Source: CAYFZO01 sp965226235
GTDB lineage: Bacteria; Pseudomonadota; Gammaproteobacteria; Poriferisulfidales; Oxydemutatoraceae
Length of the DNA stretch: 64,000 bases
Assembly: GCA_965226235.1 (NCBI GenBank)
Contig: OZ245335.1
Span: 1,426,001-1,490,000, forward strand
Direction of reading: 5' to 3'
Shown one piece after another: positions 18,420-27,501 of the stretch; position 1 is the first letter of the stretch, and each line of letters starts with the position of its first letter. The translations under genes were made by a program, and so were the position numbers. Under the pieces are notes generated by a model. It did not search any database. It saw only the letters and a program-made list of their open reading frames with translations, and had not been told where the DNA came from.

Positions 18420-18945
18420 TACCTCATGCAACCCCGTACCTGCTTCCTCTGTCCCCGCAGAACACCAGCAATGTCTTTCCCTGTTTTCTTGTCGGGTGGG
18501 GTATATCATTTGCATGTCTTTGGTGCGTCACCCAATCCGAACAGGGTACGTAAAAAATGGAAGATTGCAGCTATAGAATCCAGACAGGAAAGGGATGTCA
18601 CAGGTGGAATGTTGAGGGTGTATCAGGCTGGTGATTACCTTCGAAGGTGTGCAAGAGCGGATCAATCAGGATGGGTGCCCTTGCACTAACACCAGTGGAT
18701 ATTTTCATGGGATAGCCGAGGGTCCGGGGTCTTGGGTAAGCCGGTTCCAGTGCCTCTCGGGCAGCATCCGATTGAAATATGAAAATAGCAGAATATAAGT
18801 GAAGTTATGGTATTTTAATGGAATTTAGCATCCGAAAAAGCGTTTTTAATTTTGCTTCGATAAATTGCTCGCGTGGTGAAGATGCACCAAACAAACCGGC
18901 CGTGCTTTTATTAGCTTCGTTGTATTCCTGGGTCAGGGGAAGAGA

Positions 18946-19824
18946 ATGATCGCCATAACGCAGTGTCTAACCCATGTCTTGCTACGTATACCAAGAATGA
19001 AACGCTGGCATGACAATCTGGTAAACGAGGGTACCGTTGGCATATTTCCGACCCCGGGCAAGCTGTTGCGCCAGTTGTGGAAGGATCTGTGGGCAGTGGT
19101 CCGTATGCGGATGCGATCAATAACTCTTTTTTCCGAGGGAGTCGGAGTTTTTGTACGTACCGGCCGGCTGCCCCAGATAAAACTGTCTCGGAAGTTCATT
19201 ATCACCTTGGTTGACATGCCACTATCGATGCAGTCTGCACAGCGCTGTATTGAATCGGCAAGCCGGCACGGCGAAGGGCGGCACCTGGAAATCATGCCTG
19301 CGATAGACAAGTTTCATTCCGAAGAGGTTTTCAGGAAACACGGTTTGATCTGGGACACGGAATACTCTGCTGTGACAAACTCTTTTGCCGGCATGGGGTG
19401 CTTTGCGTCCCATTACAAGCTGTGGTCCTACTGTGTTGAGGCAGGTACCCCGCTGGTCGTACTTGAGCACGACGTCGAATTTATTCGGCCCATTCCATCG
19501 CTACGTTTCCGGGACGTCATCGTCCTTGCAGAAGGAGGGAAACGTCCTTTTATCCTGGACAGCTTGCTGTCTTCTACGCAGGAAGCCGTCTACGTGGGCA
19601 GCCATCTGTATGGCACACATGCCTACGCGATTACCCCGGAGGGCGCTCAAAAGCTGATGGAGCAGGCACGGCGGCAGTTTTTACCGCCAGCAGACTGGTT
19701 TATACACAAGCGGCACATAGATGTCATTGCCTGCAGGGAACCTCCCCTACAGTTGGTTTCAAGGTTTTCTTCGATCGCTACCTGGAACAAGGATGTGCAC
19801 GCTCCAAAAGTTTACGGGAAATGA
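18946..19824 (+). CDS. Glycosyltransferase family 25 protein
   Basis: A 292-residue protein with the GT25 pattern known from LPS-type galactosyltransferases. MGCFASHYKLWSYCVEAG is followed by the acidic LVVLEHDVEF, then THAYAITPEGAQKLMEQARR, and PADWFIHKRHIDV near the end. It likely adds a sugar to a lipid-linked or surface glycan. The first 85 residues precede the family core and may start later. It is followed by a second, more divergent gene of similar type. Confidence 0.8.
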   Translation: MIAITQCLTHVLLRIPRMKRWHDNLVNEGTVGIFPTPGKLLRQLWKDLWAVVRMRMRSITLFSEGVGVFVRTGRLPQIKLSRKFIITLVDMPLSMQSAQRCIESASRHGEGRHLEIMPAIDKFHSEEVFRKHGLIWDTEYSAVTNSFAGMGCFASHYKLWSYCVEAGTPLVVLEHDVEFIRPIPSLRFRDVIVLAEGGKRPFILDSLLSSTQEAVYVGSHLYGTHAYAITPEGAQKLMEQARRQFLPPADWFIHKRHIDVIACREPPLQLVSRFSSIATWNKDVHAPKVYGK

Positions 19825-20153
19825 AAAGGCTGCTTGCGGCACCGTTGCGCCTGCGGAGGAGAATGGCAAGCCAACCAGGATGCTGTCATCTCAAATGGGA
19901 GAAACGGCTTACGCTGCACCGAACACGCCACGAAAACGCCAGATTGCAGCAGGATGCCTTGCAGCGTTCGCTAACCACGAATCCAGCGGCTTCCTCCATT
20001 GTTAACACCTTCGGCGCCCCCCTGGCCACCGAGATTGCCGGTTGCGCGACAGATGGAGAAACAAGGGCCGCAACCTTGCATAATTTGCTTCGCACCAGCG
20101 CGTGTCGTCCTCGATAGGGGACACCAGATACGGCAACTCCTTATCTCGGCGGG
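19825..20153. other. Gap between two GT25-type genes
   Basis: 329 bases with no gene that I can support. Short overlapping frames lack recognisable motifs or ribosome-binding sites. Confidence 0.5.
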
Positions 20154-21119
20154 ATGCAGAGGATGGGGGCGGAATGTGCTTTCCGGCAGGGTGTCGGCGT
20201 GGTCCCTGCGGTAATTGACGAGGGGTCGCCACGTTATATACTGCCACCGAGTTTTGAAAACCGATGTACATGGTTGCCTGTCTTGTTTCATCCGATCCGT
20301 AAATTTATTGTGCGAAAGGCGCGGGAGCACCTCTGGTCCCCGGGGAGTCTGCTTGGTGCGCCTGCGGATATCGATAGGTACCAGGATCATGTCCAGCAGC
20401 AAAAATGGGATGTTTCCCGCAGGCTGTTTCTGATGTGGTGGCGAGCCAGGAAACTTTCCACGGCGGCAGGTTTCCCGCATGAGAAAGCACCCCCGGCAAG
20501 AAGGATTTTGGTTCCGGCTAACAGGTGGGTAGTGCTACAACCGTCCACAAACGAAGAGTTCTTGGCGTATACAAAGAAATACAAAGGGTATGAAGCGCTC
20601 GTAATGAGCAAAGAAGAAGCAAGGTCACTTCAGGAGAAATACATACTAAGCTGGAATATCCGTTATAAGGAAAAGAATCGTTCCCAAAGGGAGGTAATGC
20701 ACTTTATGCTCCATATCAAGGCATGGGCGCATTGTCTGGAATCGGGAAAGTCGGTTCTGGTAAGCGAATATGGCAGCCCTCCTCTGACACGCGTACCTGC
20801 GGTCCGTTTCAAGCATCTGGCTGTGCTGATTGCGCAGAGGCAGACCACGCTACGGGAAAGGGATTTCCGGTTTCCGTTTATGGACACCCCTCTCTGTTAT
20901 GCCATAACGCCTGACGGAGCGAACAGGCTGATTACAACCGCTGGGAGGATGTTGCTGCCGTCCTTCCATAGCTATATGGAGAAAATGTTCAAAAAACTCA
21001 GTGTGGTTTACTGGCCCCTTTTATCGCAACCAATCGACTATGAAGCCAGGGTCCTTATTGCCGGGAAAGCCCCCCATCCATTGCAGGAAGCCTTCTGGGA
21101 TGGTGGTGATCCCAGCTAG
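20154..21119 (+). CDS. Divergent GT25-like protein
   Basis: The second half has the outline of a GT25 glycosyltransferase. MHFMLHIKAWAHCLESGKS stands where the family has its SH..W motif, and CYAITPDGANRLITTAGR matches the AITP.GA.KL stretch of the gene upstream. The acidic donor-site motif (EHDVEF upstream) reads SEYGSP here, so catalytic ability is doubtful. The first 100 residues have no clear homology and the real start may be internal. It could be a decaying paralogue or a regulator-like derivative. Confidence 0.5.
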   Translation: MQRMGAECAFRQGVGVVPAVIDEGSPRYILPPSFENRCTWLPVLFHPIRKFIVRKAREHLWSPGSLLGAPADIDRYQDHVQQQKWDVSRRLFLMWWRARKLSTAAGFPHEKAPPARRILVPANRWVVLQPSTNEEFLAYTKKYKGYEALVMSKEEARSLQEKYILSWNIRYKEKNRSQREVMHFMLHIKAWAHCLESGKSVLVSEYGSPPLTRVPAVRFKHLAVLIAQRQTTLRERDFRFPFMDTPLCYAITPDGANRLITTAGRMLLPSFHSYMEKMFKKLSVVYWPLLSQPIDYEARVLIAGKAPHPLQEAFWDGGDPS

Positions 21120-21278
21120 GCATCGAGCATGATGGGCTTGGGAGCCGGGGTTGCGGTGCCTGGGGGCGCATCTGTATAAGGCCGGAAACAGATGGGTTAT
21201 TTTAAAATTGGACAAAGGCGACATTACGGCTTTTGGCTAACACAAACAGCAACCTGTCCTCCTGATGATCAAAGGGGG

Positions 21279-21287
21279 TGATATAAT
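21279..21287 (+). promoter_or_regulatory. Extended -10 promoter for soxYZ
   Basis: TGATATAAT is a perfect extended -10 (TGn plus TATAAT), about 41 bases before the soxY ATG. No clear -35 is seen. Confidence 0.5.
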
Positions 21288-21301
21288 CGCAACGGTTCTT
21301 A

Positions 21302-21326
21302 GGGGCGTCACTGAGGGCGTCACTTC
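21302..21326. repeat. Short direct repeat in the soxY leader
   Basis: GGGCGTCACT occurs twice, 13 bases apart, between the promoter candidate and the soxY start. It could be an operator or chance. Confidence 0.4.
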
Positions 21327-21328
21327 AG

Positions 21329-21781
21329 ATGAAGCTTGAACGAAGAGAATTTCTGGTCCTTGGTGCTGCGGTGAGCGCCTCCTGCGTGCTGCCTTTTGGC
21401 CTGTCGAAAGATGCGATTGCCTGGCCCAAAGATGTTTTTACGTCGACCGAATTACAGGAAACACTGGCGGATTTGTTGCAAGGTCAGAGCCCGATCGAAG
21501 GAAAGGTCTCACTTACCGTTCCAGGCATAGCCGAGAATGGGGGGCAGGTTCGCGTGTCCGTAGAAACCGATCTGCCTGATGTCGAGGCCATCAGCCTGTT
21601 AGTGGAGAAAAATCCGGTTCCCCTGACGTCCCAGTTCATTATGACCCTGCGTTCAAAACCTGAAATTGCGATCAACCTCAAGGTGAGAGAAACCTCCAGG
21701 GTCATTGCGCTGGTTAAGGCCGACGGCAAATTCTATATCGCGAGCAGCGAGGTGCGCGTCACTGCTGGCGGGTGTGGTTGA
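21329..21781 (+). CDS. soxY: Thiosulfate oxidation carrier protein SoxY
   Basis: SoxY carries sulfur intermediates on a carboxyl-terminal cysteine in the periplasmic Sox thiosulfate-oxidation cycle. The end of the protein is the diagnostic GGCG. The amino terminus ERREFLVLGAAVSAS is a twin-arginine-type signal, as usual for SoxY. The 150-residue length is normal. It has its own promoter candidate and is followed by soxZ after ten bases. The other sox genes (A, X, B, C, D) are not in the window. Confidence 0.92.
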   Translation: MKLERREFLVLGAAVSASCVLPFGLSKDAIAWPKDVFTSTELQETLADLLQGQSPIEGKVSLTVPGIAENGGQVRVSVETDLPDVEAISLLVEKNPVPLTSQFIMTLRSKPEIAINLKVRETSRVIALVKADGKFYIASSEVRVTAGGCG

Positions 21782-21791
21782 GAGGGGCGAC

Positions 21792-22106
21792 GTGTCGGAC
21801 TCCATCAGAATGCGGGCCAGCCTGAAGGACGATATTGTCGTGGTGAAAGCAATCATTCGGCATCCCATGGAGACCGGGCGGCGCCAGGATGCGGAGTCGG
21901 GTGAAACTGTCCCAGCGCATTTCATCCAGAAGGTGCAGGCCGAGTACAAGGACCAACAGATATTCCAAAGCTACTGGGGCACGGGCGTGTCAGCCAACCC
22001 ATTTATTTCTTTCTCGTTTGAGGGAGGCAGCAAGGGTGAGCTTGTCAAATTGACCTGGGTGGATAACCAGGGGCAGTCCGGCTCGGCAGAGGTGGAGATT
22101 CAGTAG
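21792..22106 (+). CDS. soxZ: Thiosulfate oxidation protein SoxZ
   Basis: Partner of SoxY in the sulfur carrier complex. The sequence VKAIIRHPMETGRRQD is the SoxZ core, with PAHFIQKV and NPFISFSFEGG after it. It starts at a GTG at 21792 behind a strong GAGAGGGG ribosome-binding site, and the 104-residue length is normal. It has no signal peptide, as expected, since SoxZ is exported with SoxY. Confidence 0.92.
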   Translation: MSDSIRMRASLKDDIVVVKAIIRHPMETGRRQDAESGETVPAHFIQKVQAEYKDQQIFQSYWGTGVSANPFISFSFEGGSKGELVKLTWVDNQGQSGSAEVEIQ

Positions 22107-22241
22107 CAGTCGATTGAAACAGGATCTCCGATGCGTGGGTGTGCCCGGGGGCCTGGATGTTACACCGGGGAGGCGTATCCTGCGGGCAAGCCTTCACCAG
22201 CGGTGGCGGGCGCAGTAGATCGAGGCAACCAGGCGAATCGT

Positions 22242-22976
22242 ATGCTGCCGGTTTTACACGCGCATTCAAAGGCGAGCGACATTGCTCCCGATCTCGCATC
22301 AGGCGCAACCTGCCCAAGTGTGACCTGTATTCTGTTGCATGGTCTCGGCGCGCAGGCCGACGACTTGCGCGGTATTGCCAGGGATCTCTCCCTGCCGAAC
22401 GCCAACATAGAGTTCATTTTGCCGCAGGCGCCGACGAGATCGGTCACCCTCAATGGAGGAGCGGCCATGCCGGCGTGGTTTGATATTTTTTCCTCCCGCG
22501 GTTCGCGGCAGGACGGTCCCGGCATCCGGCGCGCCTGCGCCGAACTCGATGAGATCATCGCCGATCGACACCCCGTAACCACCACAGGGCAGTGTCGTGT
22601 TTTTGTCGGGGGATTCTCCCAGGGAGGTGCCGTCGCATTGCATTACGCGACCCGTTCGCCGAGGCTACTCGCTGGCGTGATCGCACTCTCGGGGTATTTG
22701 CCGCTCGCGGACGAGCTCGCGCAAGCCGCCACAGCAAGTGGGCGCGAGACACCCGTATTCCTGTCGCACGGCACCCGTGACAATGTCATTCCTATCGGTT
22801 ACGCGGCTACGGCGCGCGATCTGCTCAGGCAGAACGGCTTTCGGGTTGCATGGCATGAATACCCCTTGGCGCACAGCGTCGACGCGCGGGTGCTCCGTGA
22901 TCTGTCTGGCTGGATGGCAGACAGGCTCGGTGAGGTCAAGCCTGATAAGTCTCGAGGTAACGCCGGGCCGCGGTGA
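22242..22976 (+). CDS. Carboxylesterase/phospholipase (alpha/beta hydrolase)
   Basis: Member of the phospholipase/carboxylesterase family (Abhydrolase_2). ILLHGLGAQADDL forms the oxyanion region. GGFSQGGAVALHYA holds the nucleophile Ser, SHGTRDNVIP the Asp, and PLAHSV the His. The product hydrolyses short esters or lysophospholipids; the true substrate is unknown. The ATG at 22242 gives 244 residues, near the family norm; the frame is open to 22131. Its end overlaps the convergent argH gene by 41 bases. Confidence 0.85.
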   Translation: MLPVLHAHSKASDIAPDLASGATCPSVTCILLHGLGAQADDLRGIARDLSLPNANIEFILPQAPTRSVTLNGGAAMPAWFDIFSSRGSRQDGPGIRRACAELDEIIADRHPVTTTGQCRVFVGGFSQGGAVALHYATRSPRLLAGVIALSGYLPLADELAQAATASGRETPVFLSHGTRDNVIPIGYAATARDLLRQNGFRVAWHEYPLAHSVDARVLRDLSGWMADRLGEVKPDKSRGNAGPR

Positions 22977-24360
22977 TTTGTGTCCTCACTTGCGCCGGGG
23001 CGGTACCACCGTGGCAGTTGCGTAAAGCGACCGAGCCAGCCGGGCTCAGCAAGGGATACACATCGTCCCCAATCGTCGGGCACAGGGCTTGCAGGGCGGT
23101 CAGGTCCAGTTTCTCCAGCGTGCACCCGCGCTTGATCGCGGCCTGCACAATGCGCCCGGTGGCCTCGTGGGCGTCACGAAAGGGAATCCCCTTACCCACC
23201 AGGTAGTCCGCAAGGTCCGTTGCCGTGGCGTAGCCGGATGCGGCGACGGTTGCCATGCGTTGCCGGTTGACGCGTAGCGCGGCGATGGTCGCAGCCATAA
23301 TCCGCACGCAGGCGAGCGTAGTGTCGACCGAATCGAAGACGGGCTCCTTGTCTTCCTGGTTGTCGCGGTTGTAAGCGAGGGGCTGCCCCTTCATCAACGT
23401 CAACAGGCTTACCAGGCTTCCAAAGACTCGTCCTGCTTTGCCGCGCACAAGTTCGGCGACGTCCGGGTTCTTTTTTTGCGGCATCAGGGAGGATCCCGTG
23501 CAGTAGGCGTCTGGGAGTTCGATGAAGTCAACCATTTGCGAGGCCCAAAGGACCAGTTCTTCGCCAAAGCGCGACAGGTGCGTCATCACCATGGAACAGG
23601 CGAAGCAGGTTTCGGCGACAAAGTCTCGGTCGCTGACAGCATCGAGCGAATTGTCGCTGATGCGATCGAACCCAAGCAGCCGTGCAGCGTATTCGCGGTC
23701 GACAGGGTACGTCGTGCCGGCAAGCGCCGCGGCGCCGAGCGGCATCACGTTGGTGCGTTTTCGTACCTCGGTGAGGCGGTCGCGGTCGCGCTTCAGCATT
23801 TCAAACCACGCCAGCATATGGTGCCCGAAGGTGACCGGTTGAGCGGTTTGCAGGTGAGTGAATCCAGGCATCACGGTGTCGGCTTCGCGGTCTGCGAGCT
23901 CGACCAATGCTGTTTGCAGCGCGTGGATCGCGGTGTGCAAAGTGTCCATTTTTTCGCGCAGGTAGAGCCGCATGTCGGTTGCGACCTGGTCGTTGCGCGA
24001 GCGCCCGGTGTGCAGTTTTTTGCCGATGTCTCCGATCAGTTCGATCAGTCGCGCCTCGATATTCATGTGCACGTCTTCCAGCGCTTGTGACCAGATGAAC
24101 CTGCCGCCTTCGATTTCTTCCTTGATCGCTTCGAGCCCGGCGGCAATACTTCCCATTTCTTCGGCACTCAGCACATCGGCTTTTTCCAGTGTGCGTGCGT
24201 GCGCGACGGAGCCACGGATGTCACAGGCATAGAGGCGGCGGTCAAAGTGTACCGAGGCAGTGAATTCCTCGACTGCCGTAGCGGTTGCGTCGGCGAAACG
24301 CCCTTGCCATGGCTTGGGCTGCCCTTCGGGGCTGCGGGTTTTTTTCGTGGTTGATCCCAT
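22936..24360 (-). CDS. argH: Argininosuccinate lyase
   Basis: Splits argininosuccinate into arginine and fumarate, the last step of arginine synthesis. The superfamily signature GSSLMPQKKNPD is present, along with WQGRFADATATAVEEFTASV at the start and TGRSRNDQVATDMRLYLR in the active site. The 474-residue length is normal. An aap-type transporter operon lies directly upstream on the same strand. Confidence 0.95.
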   Translation of the reverse strand: MGSTTKKTRSPEGQPKPWQGRFADATATAVEEFTASVHFDRRLYACDIRGSVAHARTLEKADVLSAEEMGSIAAGLEAIKEEIEGGRFIWSQALEDVHMNIEARLIELIGDIGKKLHTGRSRNDQVATDMRLYLREKMDTLHTAIHALQTALVELADREADTVMPGFTHLQTAQPVTFGHHMLAWFEMLKRDRDRLTEVRKRTNVMPLGAAALAGTTYPVDREYAARLLGFDRISDNSLDAVSDRDFVAETCFACSMVMTHLSRFGEELVLWASQMVDFIELPDAYCTGSSLMPQKKNPDVAELVRGKAGRVFGSLVSLLTLMKGQPLAYNRDNQEDKEPVFDSVDTTLACVRIMAATIAALRVNRQRMATVAASGYATATDLADYLVGKGIPFRDAHEATGRIVQAAIKRGCTLEKLDLTALQALCPTIGDDVYPLLSPAGSVALRNCHGGTAPAQVRTQITAARRYLETYQA

Positions 24361-24377
24361 TTCCGGCCTGCCTTGGG

Positions 24378-25124
24378 TCAGTGAGACAGAATCTGGCTCA
24401 AAAACAGTTTCGTCCGTTCGTTTTTTGGCTCGCTGAAAAATGCATCCGGATGATTTTCCTCTATGATTTGCCCTTCGTCCATGAAAATTATGCGGTTGGC
24501 AATGGTGCGCGCGAACCCCATTTCGTGCGTCACACAGAGCATCGTCATGCCATCCTGCGCCAGTTTGACGACGACGTCCAGCACTTCCTTGATCATCTCC
24601 GGGTCCAGCGCGGAAGTCGGCTCATCGAACAACAGGATGCTTGGTTTCATGCACAGGGATCGCGCGATTGCCACGCGTTGCTGCTGCCCGCCGGACAGTT
24701 GCCCAGGGTACTTGTCTGCCTGCTCGGAGATCTTGACCCGCGCAAGGTAGCGTCGTGCCGTCTCTTCGGCTTCCTCTTTGGGCGTCTTGAGCACCCATAT
24801 CGGGGCCATGGTCAGGTTTTGCAGCACGGTGAGGTGCGGGAACAGGTTGAACTGCTGAAAGACCATGCCGATTTCGCGCCGGATTTCCTCGATTCGCCGA
24901 ATGTTGTCGGTCAACTCGGTACCGTTGACGATAATCTGTCCCTGCTGGTGTGTTTCAAGGTAATTCAAGCAGCGAATCAACGTGGATTTTCCGCTTCCCG
25001 AAGGTCCGCAGATCACAATGCGCTCTCCCTTGGCTACCTTGAGGTGGATGTCCTTCAGCGCATGAAATTTCCCGTACCATTTGTTGACGCCACGCATCTC
25101 GATGATCGGCGGGGAGGCTGTCAT
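24378..25124 (-). CDS. aapP: Amino-acid ABC transporter ATP-binding protein
   Basis: Energises uptake by the AapQM permeases. It has Walker A GPSGSGKST, signature LSGGQQQR, Walker B ILLFDEPTSALDPEM and the H-loop CVTHEMGFA. The 248-residue length fits the polar amino-acid (AapP/GlnQ) class. Its ATG overlaps the aapM stop by ATGA. The name follows from its place in an aapJQMP operon; the exact amino acids carried cannot be read from sequence. Confidence 0.88.
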   Translation of the reverse strand: MTASPPIIEMRGVNKWYGKFHALKDIHLKVAKGERIVICGPSGSGKSTLIRCLNYLETHQQGQIIVNGTELTDNIRRIEEIRREIGMVFQQFNLFPHLTVLQNLTMAPIWVLKTPKEEAEETARRYLARVKISEQADKYPGQLSGGQQQRVAIARSLCMKPSILLFDEPTSALDPEMIKEVLDVVVKLAQDGMTMLCVTHEMGFARTIANRIIFMDEGQIIEENHPDAFFSEPKNERTKLFLSQILSH

Positions 25125-26281
25125 GATTCTGCGCGCCCGACTTCCAGCCTGCGTTCCAGCGACTGGCTGTAGCGGGACATACCAAAACAGAACATGAAGT
25201 ACAGTAGCGCGGCGAAGACATACCCTTCAAAATCATACCCCGCCCATTCGGGAGATCGAGCTGCTGCCTGGGCTACGCCGAGCAGGTCGAACAGGCCAAT
25301 AATGCCGACCAGCGTGGTGTCCTTGAACAGCGCGATAAACGTGTTGACTATGCCGGGGATCGATATTTTCAATGCCTGCGGCAGGATCACCAGCAGCGTT
25401 TTTTTCCAGTAGCCGCACCCCAGCGCATCCGCGGCTTCATGCTGACCTCGAGGGATTGCCTGAAGGCCGCCACGGATCGCTTCCGCCGTGTAAGCGGACT
25501 GGAAGAGCGTGATCGCGATCAGCGCGCGTGCCACCTTGTCAAAATCAATTTCCGAGGGGAAGAACAATGGCAACAGGTTGGATGCCATGAACAGCAACGT
25601 AATCAACGGTACCCCGCGAATCGTTTCTATGAAGGTGATACAGATCGCGCGGGCTATGGGCAAGTCCGAAGTACGACCCAGCGCCAGCAGGATGCCAAGC
25701 GGCAGGGCACCGGCGATGCCAATGGCGGCGAGCACGAAGGTCAGGATGAAGCCCCCCCAGCTATCGGTCTCGGCGACCGGCAACCCCAGCCACCCGCCAT
25801 GCAGCAGCGCGTAGCCGACAAACGGGAACCCAACGACGAGGAATACGCCCAGGGGCAATTTCCACCGGAATCGGGGGACGAACAAGAGCCCGATTTGCAC
25901 GGCAAAAAGCACCAGCACCAGTACCGGGCGCCAGACCTGGTCCGGGTTCGCTCCATAGAAAAGACCAAACATGATTTGCAGGAAGCGCACCTTGATGAAA
26001 GTCCAGCAAGCTCCCGGAAGATCCACGTTCTCGCCTGAAGAAAGCGGCGTTTCGCAACTACCGCGGTCGTTGCCGGTGAAGGTCGCGTCAAACAGCAGCC
26101 AGTCTGCGGCCGGGGGGATTATTTCCCACAGGCACCATCCTGCCAGCAGGGTCAGCGCGGCACTGGAGGGGGAAGAAAACAGGTTGACCCGCATCCATGC
26201 CACTACCCCGCCCGTCATGCGCGGGGGTGGCGCCATCGGTTGCATGGTCAAGGGGGCATTGTTCACGCGACGAACCCTCAC
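25121..26281 (-). CDS. aapM: General L-amino-acid ABC transporter permease
   Basis: Inner-membrane permease with an amino-terminal extension typical of AapM, then several membrane spans. The transporter loop is YTAEAIRGGLQAIPRGQHEA, close to the EAA-loop consensus. It forms a heterodimer with AapQ. Its start overlaps the aapQ stop by four bases and its stop overlaps the aapP start by four bases, so the operon is tightly coupled. Confidence 0.87.
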   Translation of the reverse strand: MRVRRVNNAPLTMQPMAPPPRMTGGVVAWMRVNLFSSPSSAALTLLAGWCLWEIIPPAADWLLFDATFTGNDRGSCETPLSSGENVDLPGACWTFIKVRFLQIMFGLFYGANPDQVWRPVLVLVLFAVQIGLLFVPRFRWKLPLGVFLVVGFPFVGYALLHGGWLGLPVAETDSWGGFILTFVLAAIGIAGALPLGILLALGRTSDLPIARAICITFIETIRGVPLITLLFMASNLLPLFFPSEIDFDKVARALIAITLFQSAYTAEAIRGGLQAIPRGQHEAADALGCGYWKKTLLVILPQALKISIPGIVNTFIALFKDTTLVGIIGLFDLLGVAQAAARSPEWAGYDFEGYVFAALLYFMFCFGMSRYSQSLERRLEVGRAES

Positions 26282-27501
26282 TGGTGAGTCAATCGAAGGC
26301 GGTTGTTATACCGGTTCAGGAAGGCGGAAGTGGTTAACGAGAGCATCAGGTACACGGCCATTGCAGTTGCGATAATGACGAGTTCCTGCCCGGTCTGGTT
26401 GAGGGCGATCCCCATCCACAGCGCCGATAGTTCCTCATAGGCCACCGCGATGGCGAGCGAGGAATTCTTTGTCAGGTTCAGGTATTGCGAGATGGTTGGC
26501 GGGATGATGACGCGCATCGCCTGGGGGACGACGATCAGTCGCAGGGTCTGGCCGCGGGTCAGCCCCAGTGCGTGGGCCGCCTCGGTTTGCCCATGTGACA
26601 CCGACAGGATGCCGCCGCGAACGGCTTCGCCGATAAATGCCGCCGTATAAGTCGACAGCGCGACCCACATGACGGTAAAGGAAGTGCTCAGGTGGAGGCC
26701 GCCCTGATAAGTGAACCTTTGTAGCGTGGGGTACTCGAGCGTCAGTGGCGAGCCCGAGAGGGGATACGCCAGGATCATCACGAGGATGAATCCCGCAAGC
26801 ATCCGCCCCCGTTTCGGCGGGATTCCGGTTTGCTCCTGGCGCCTTCGTCCCTGGCGCAGGACGAACACGAAGCCGACGATCGCGAGGATCAGGATCAGGC
26901 AATAGATAAGAACACCATCTGCCGATTCGATGATCGGGCGTGGCAGGTAGGCTCCCTCTTTGTTCAGTACCAGTGCGCGCCCTCCCCAGCTTTCCCTGGG
27001 AGGCGGCAAGGCCGGCAGGAATACGACGATGTACCAGAAGAAGATTTGCAGCAACAACGGCAGGTTGCGAAAAATCTCGATATAAACCGAGGCGAGCCTT
27101 GAAACGATCCAGTTGGGCGATAACCGCGCGATGCCGATGATGAAACCTGCGACGGTCGCGGTCAGGATGCCGGCGACGCTGACCAGGACCGTGTTCTGAA
27201 TCGCGATGACAAAGACCTCGAGGTAGTTGCTTTGTCCGAGCACGAAGTCCCAGAGCGGAGAAAAGCCAATGCCGAAGGGTGCAACTTCATCCAGGAAAGA
27301 CAGGGAAAGGACCTTGCCTTGCGCCGCCATATTGGTGGCGGCGTTGCTCGCCAGGGCATAGATCAGCCAGCAGACCGCAGCCAGAATCGCGCCTTGGGAA
27401 AGCACGGCGCGCGCCCGTGGATTCTGGTGCCAACGGAACCAGTAGCGAAAAGCCTGTGGGAGGAGAGCCCCCCGTTTCCCGTCACCGCAGCGGTGGCGCA
27501 T
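26278..27501 (-). CDS. aapQ: General L-amino-acid ABC transporter permease
   Basis: Second permease of the transporter, 407 residues, with GRALVLNKEGAYLPRP in the long periplasmic insertion that marks AapQ. The EAA-type loop is YTAAFIGEAVRGGILSVSHG. The start at 27501 overlaps aapJ by 20 bases; a slightly later start is possible. Encoded between aapJ and aapM. Confidence 0.87.
   Translation of the reverse strand: MRHRCGDGKRGALLPQAFRYWFRWHQNPRARAVLSQGAILAAVCWLIYALASNAATNMAAQGKVLSLSFLDEVAPFGIGFSPLWDFVLGQSNYLEVFVIAIQNTVLVSVAGILTATVAGFIIGIARLSPNWIVSRLASVYIEIFRNLPLLLQIFFWYIVVFLPALPPPRESWGGRALVLNKEGAYLPRPIIESADGVLIYCLILILAIVGFVFVLRQGRRRQEQTGIPPKRGRMLAGFILVMILAYPLSGSPLTLEYPTLQRFTYQGGLHLSTSFTVMWVALSTYTAAFIGEAVRGGILSVSHGQTEAAHALGLTRGQTLRLIVVPQAMRVIIPPTISQYLNLTKNSSLAIAVAYEELSALWMGIALNQTGQELVIIATAMAVYLMLSLTTSAFLNRYNNRLRLTHQ

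Larger units (their letters stand above)
18287..18490. repeat. Tandem 105-base repeat carrying parS-like sites
   Basis: Two units start with GCTTGA at 18287 and 18392, giving an exact period of 105. Both contain a near-palindrome followed by CATACCTCATGCAACCCCG and CTGCTTCCTCTGTCCCCGCAG. They differ by scattered substitutions and become dissimilar after about 18490. Confidence 0.85.
18208..18945. other. Long intergenic region after dnaN
   Basis: 738 bases without a supportable gene. The first part holds the 105-base tandem repeat with two parS-like sites. The last 150 bases before 18946 are AT-rich and probably hold the promoter of the next gene. I see no recF or gyrB remnant in any frame. 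Confidence 0.6.
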
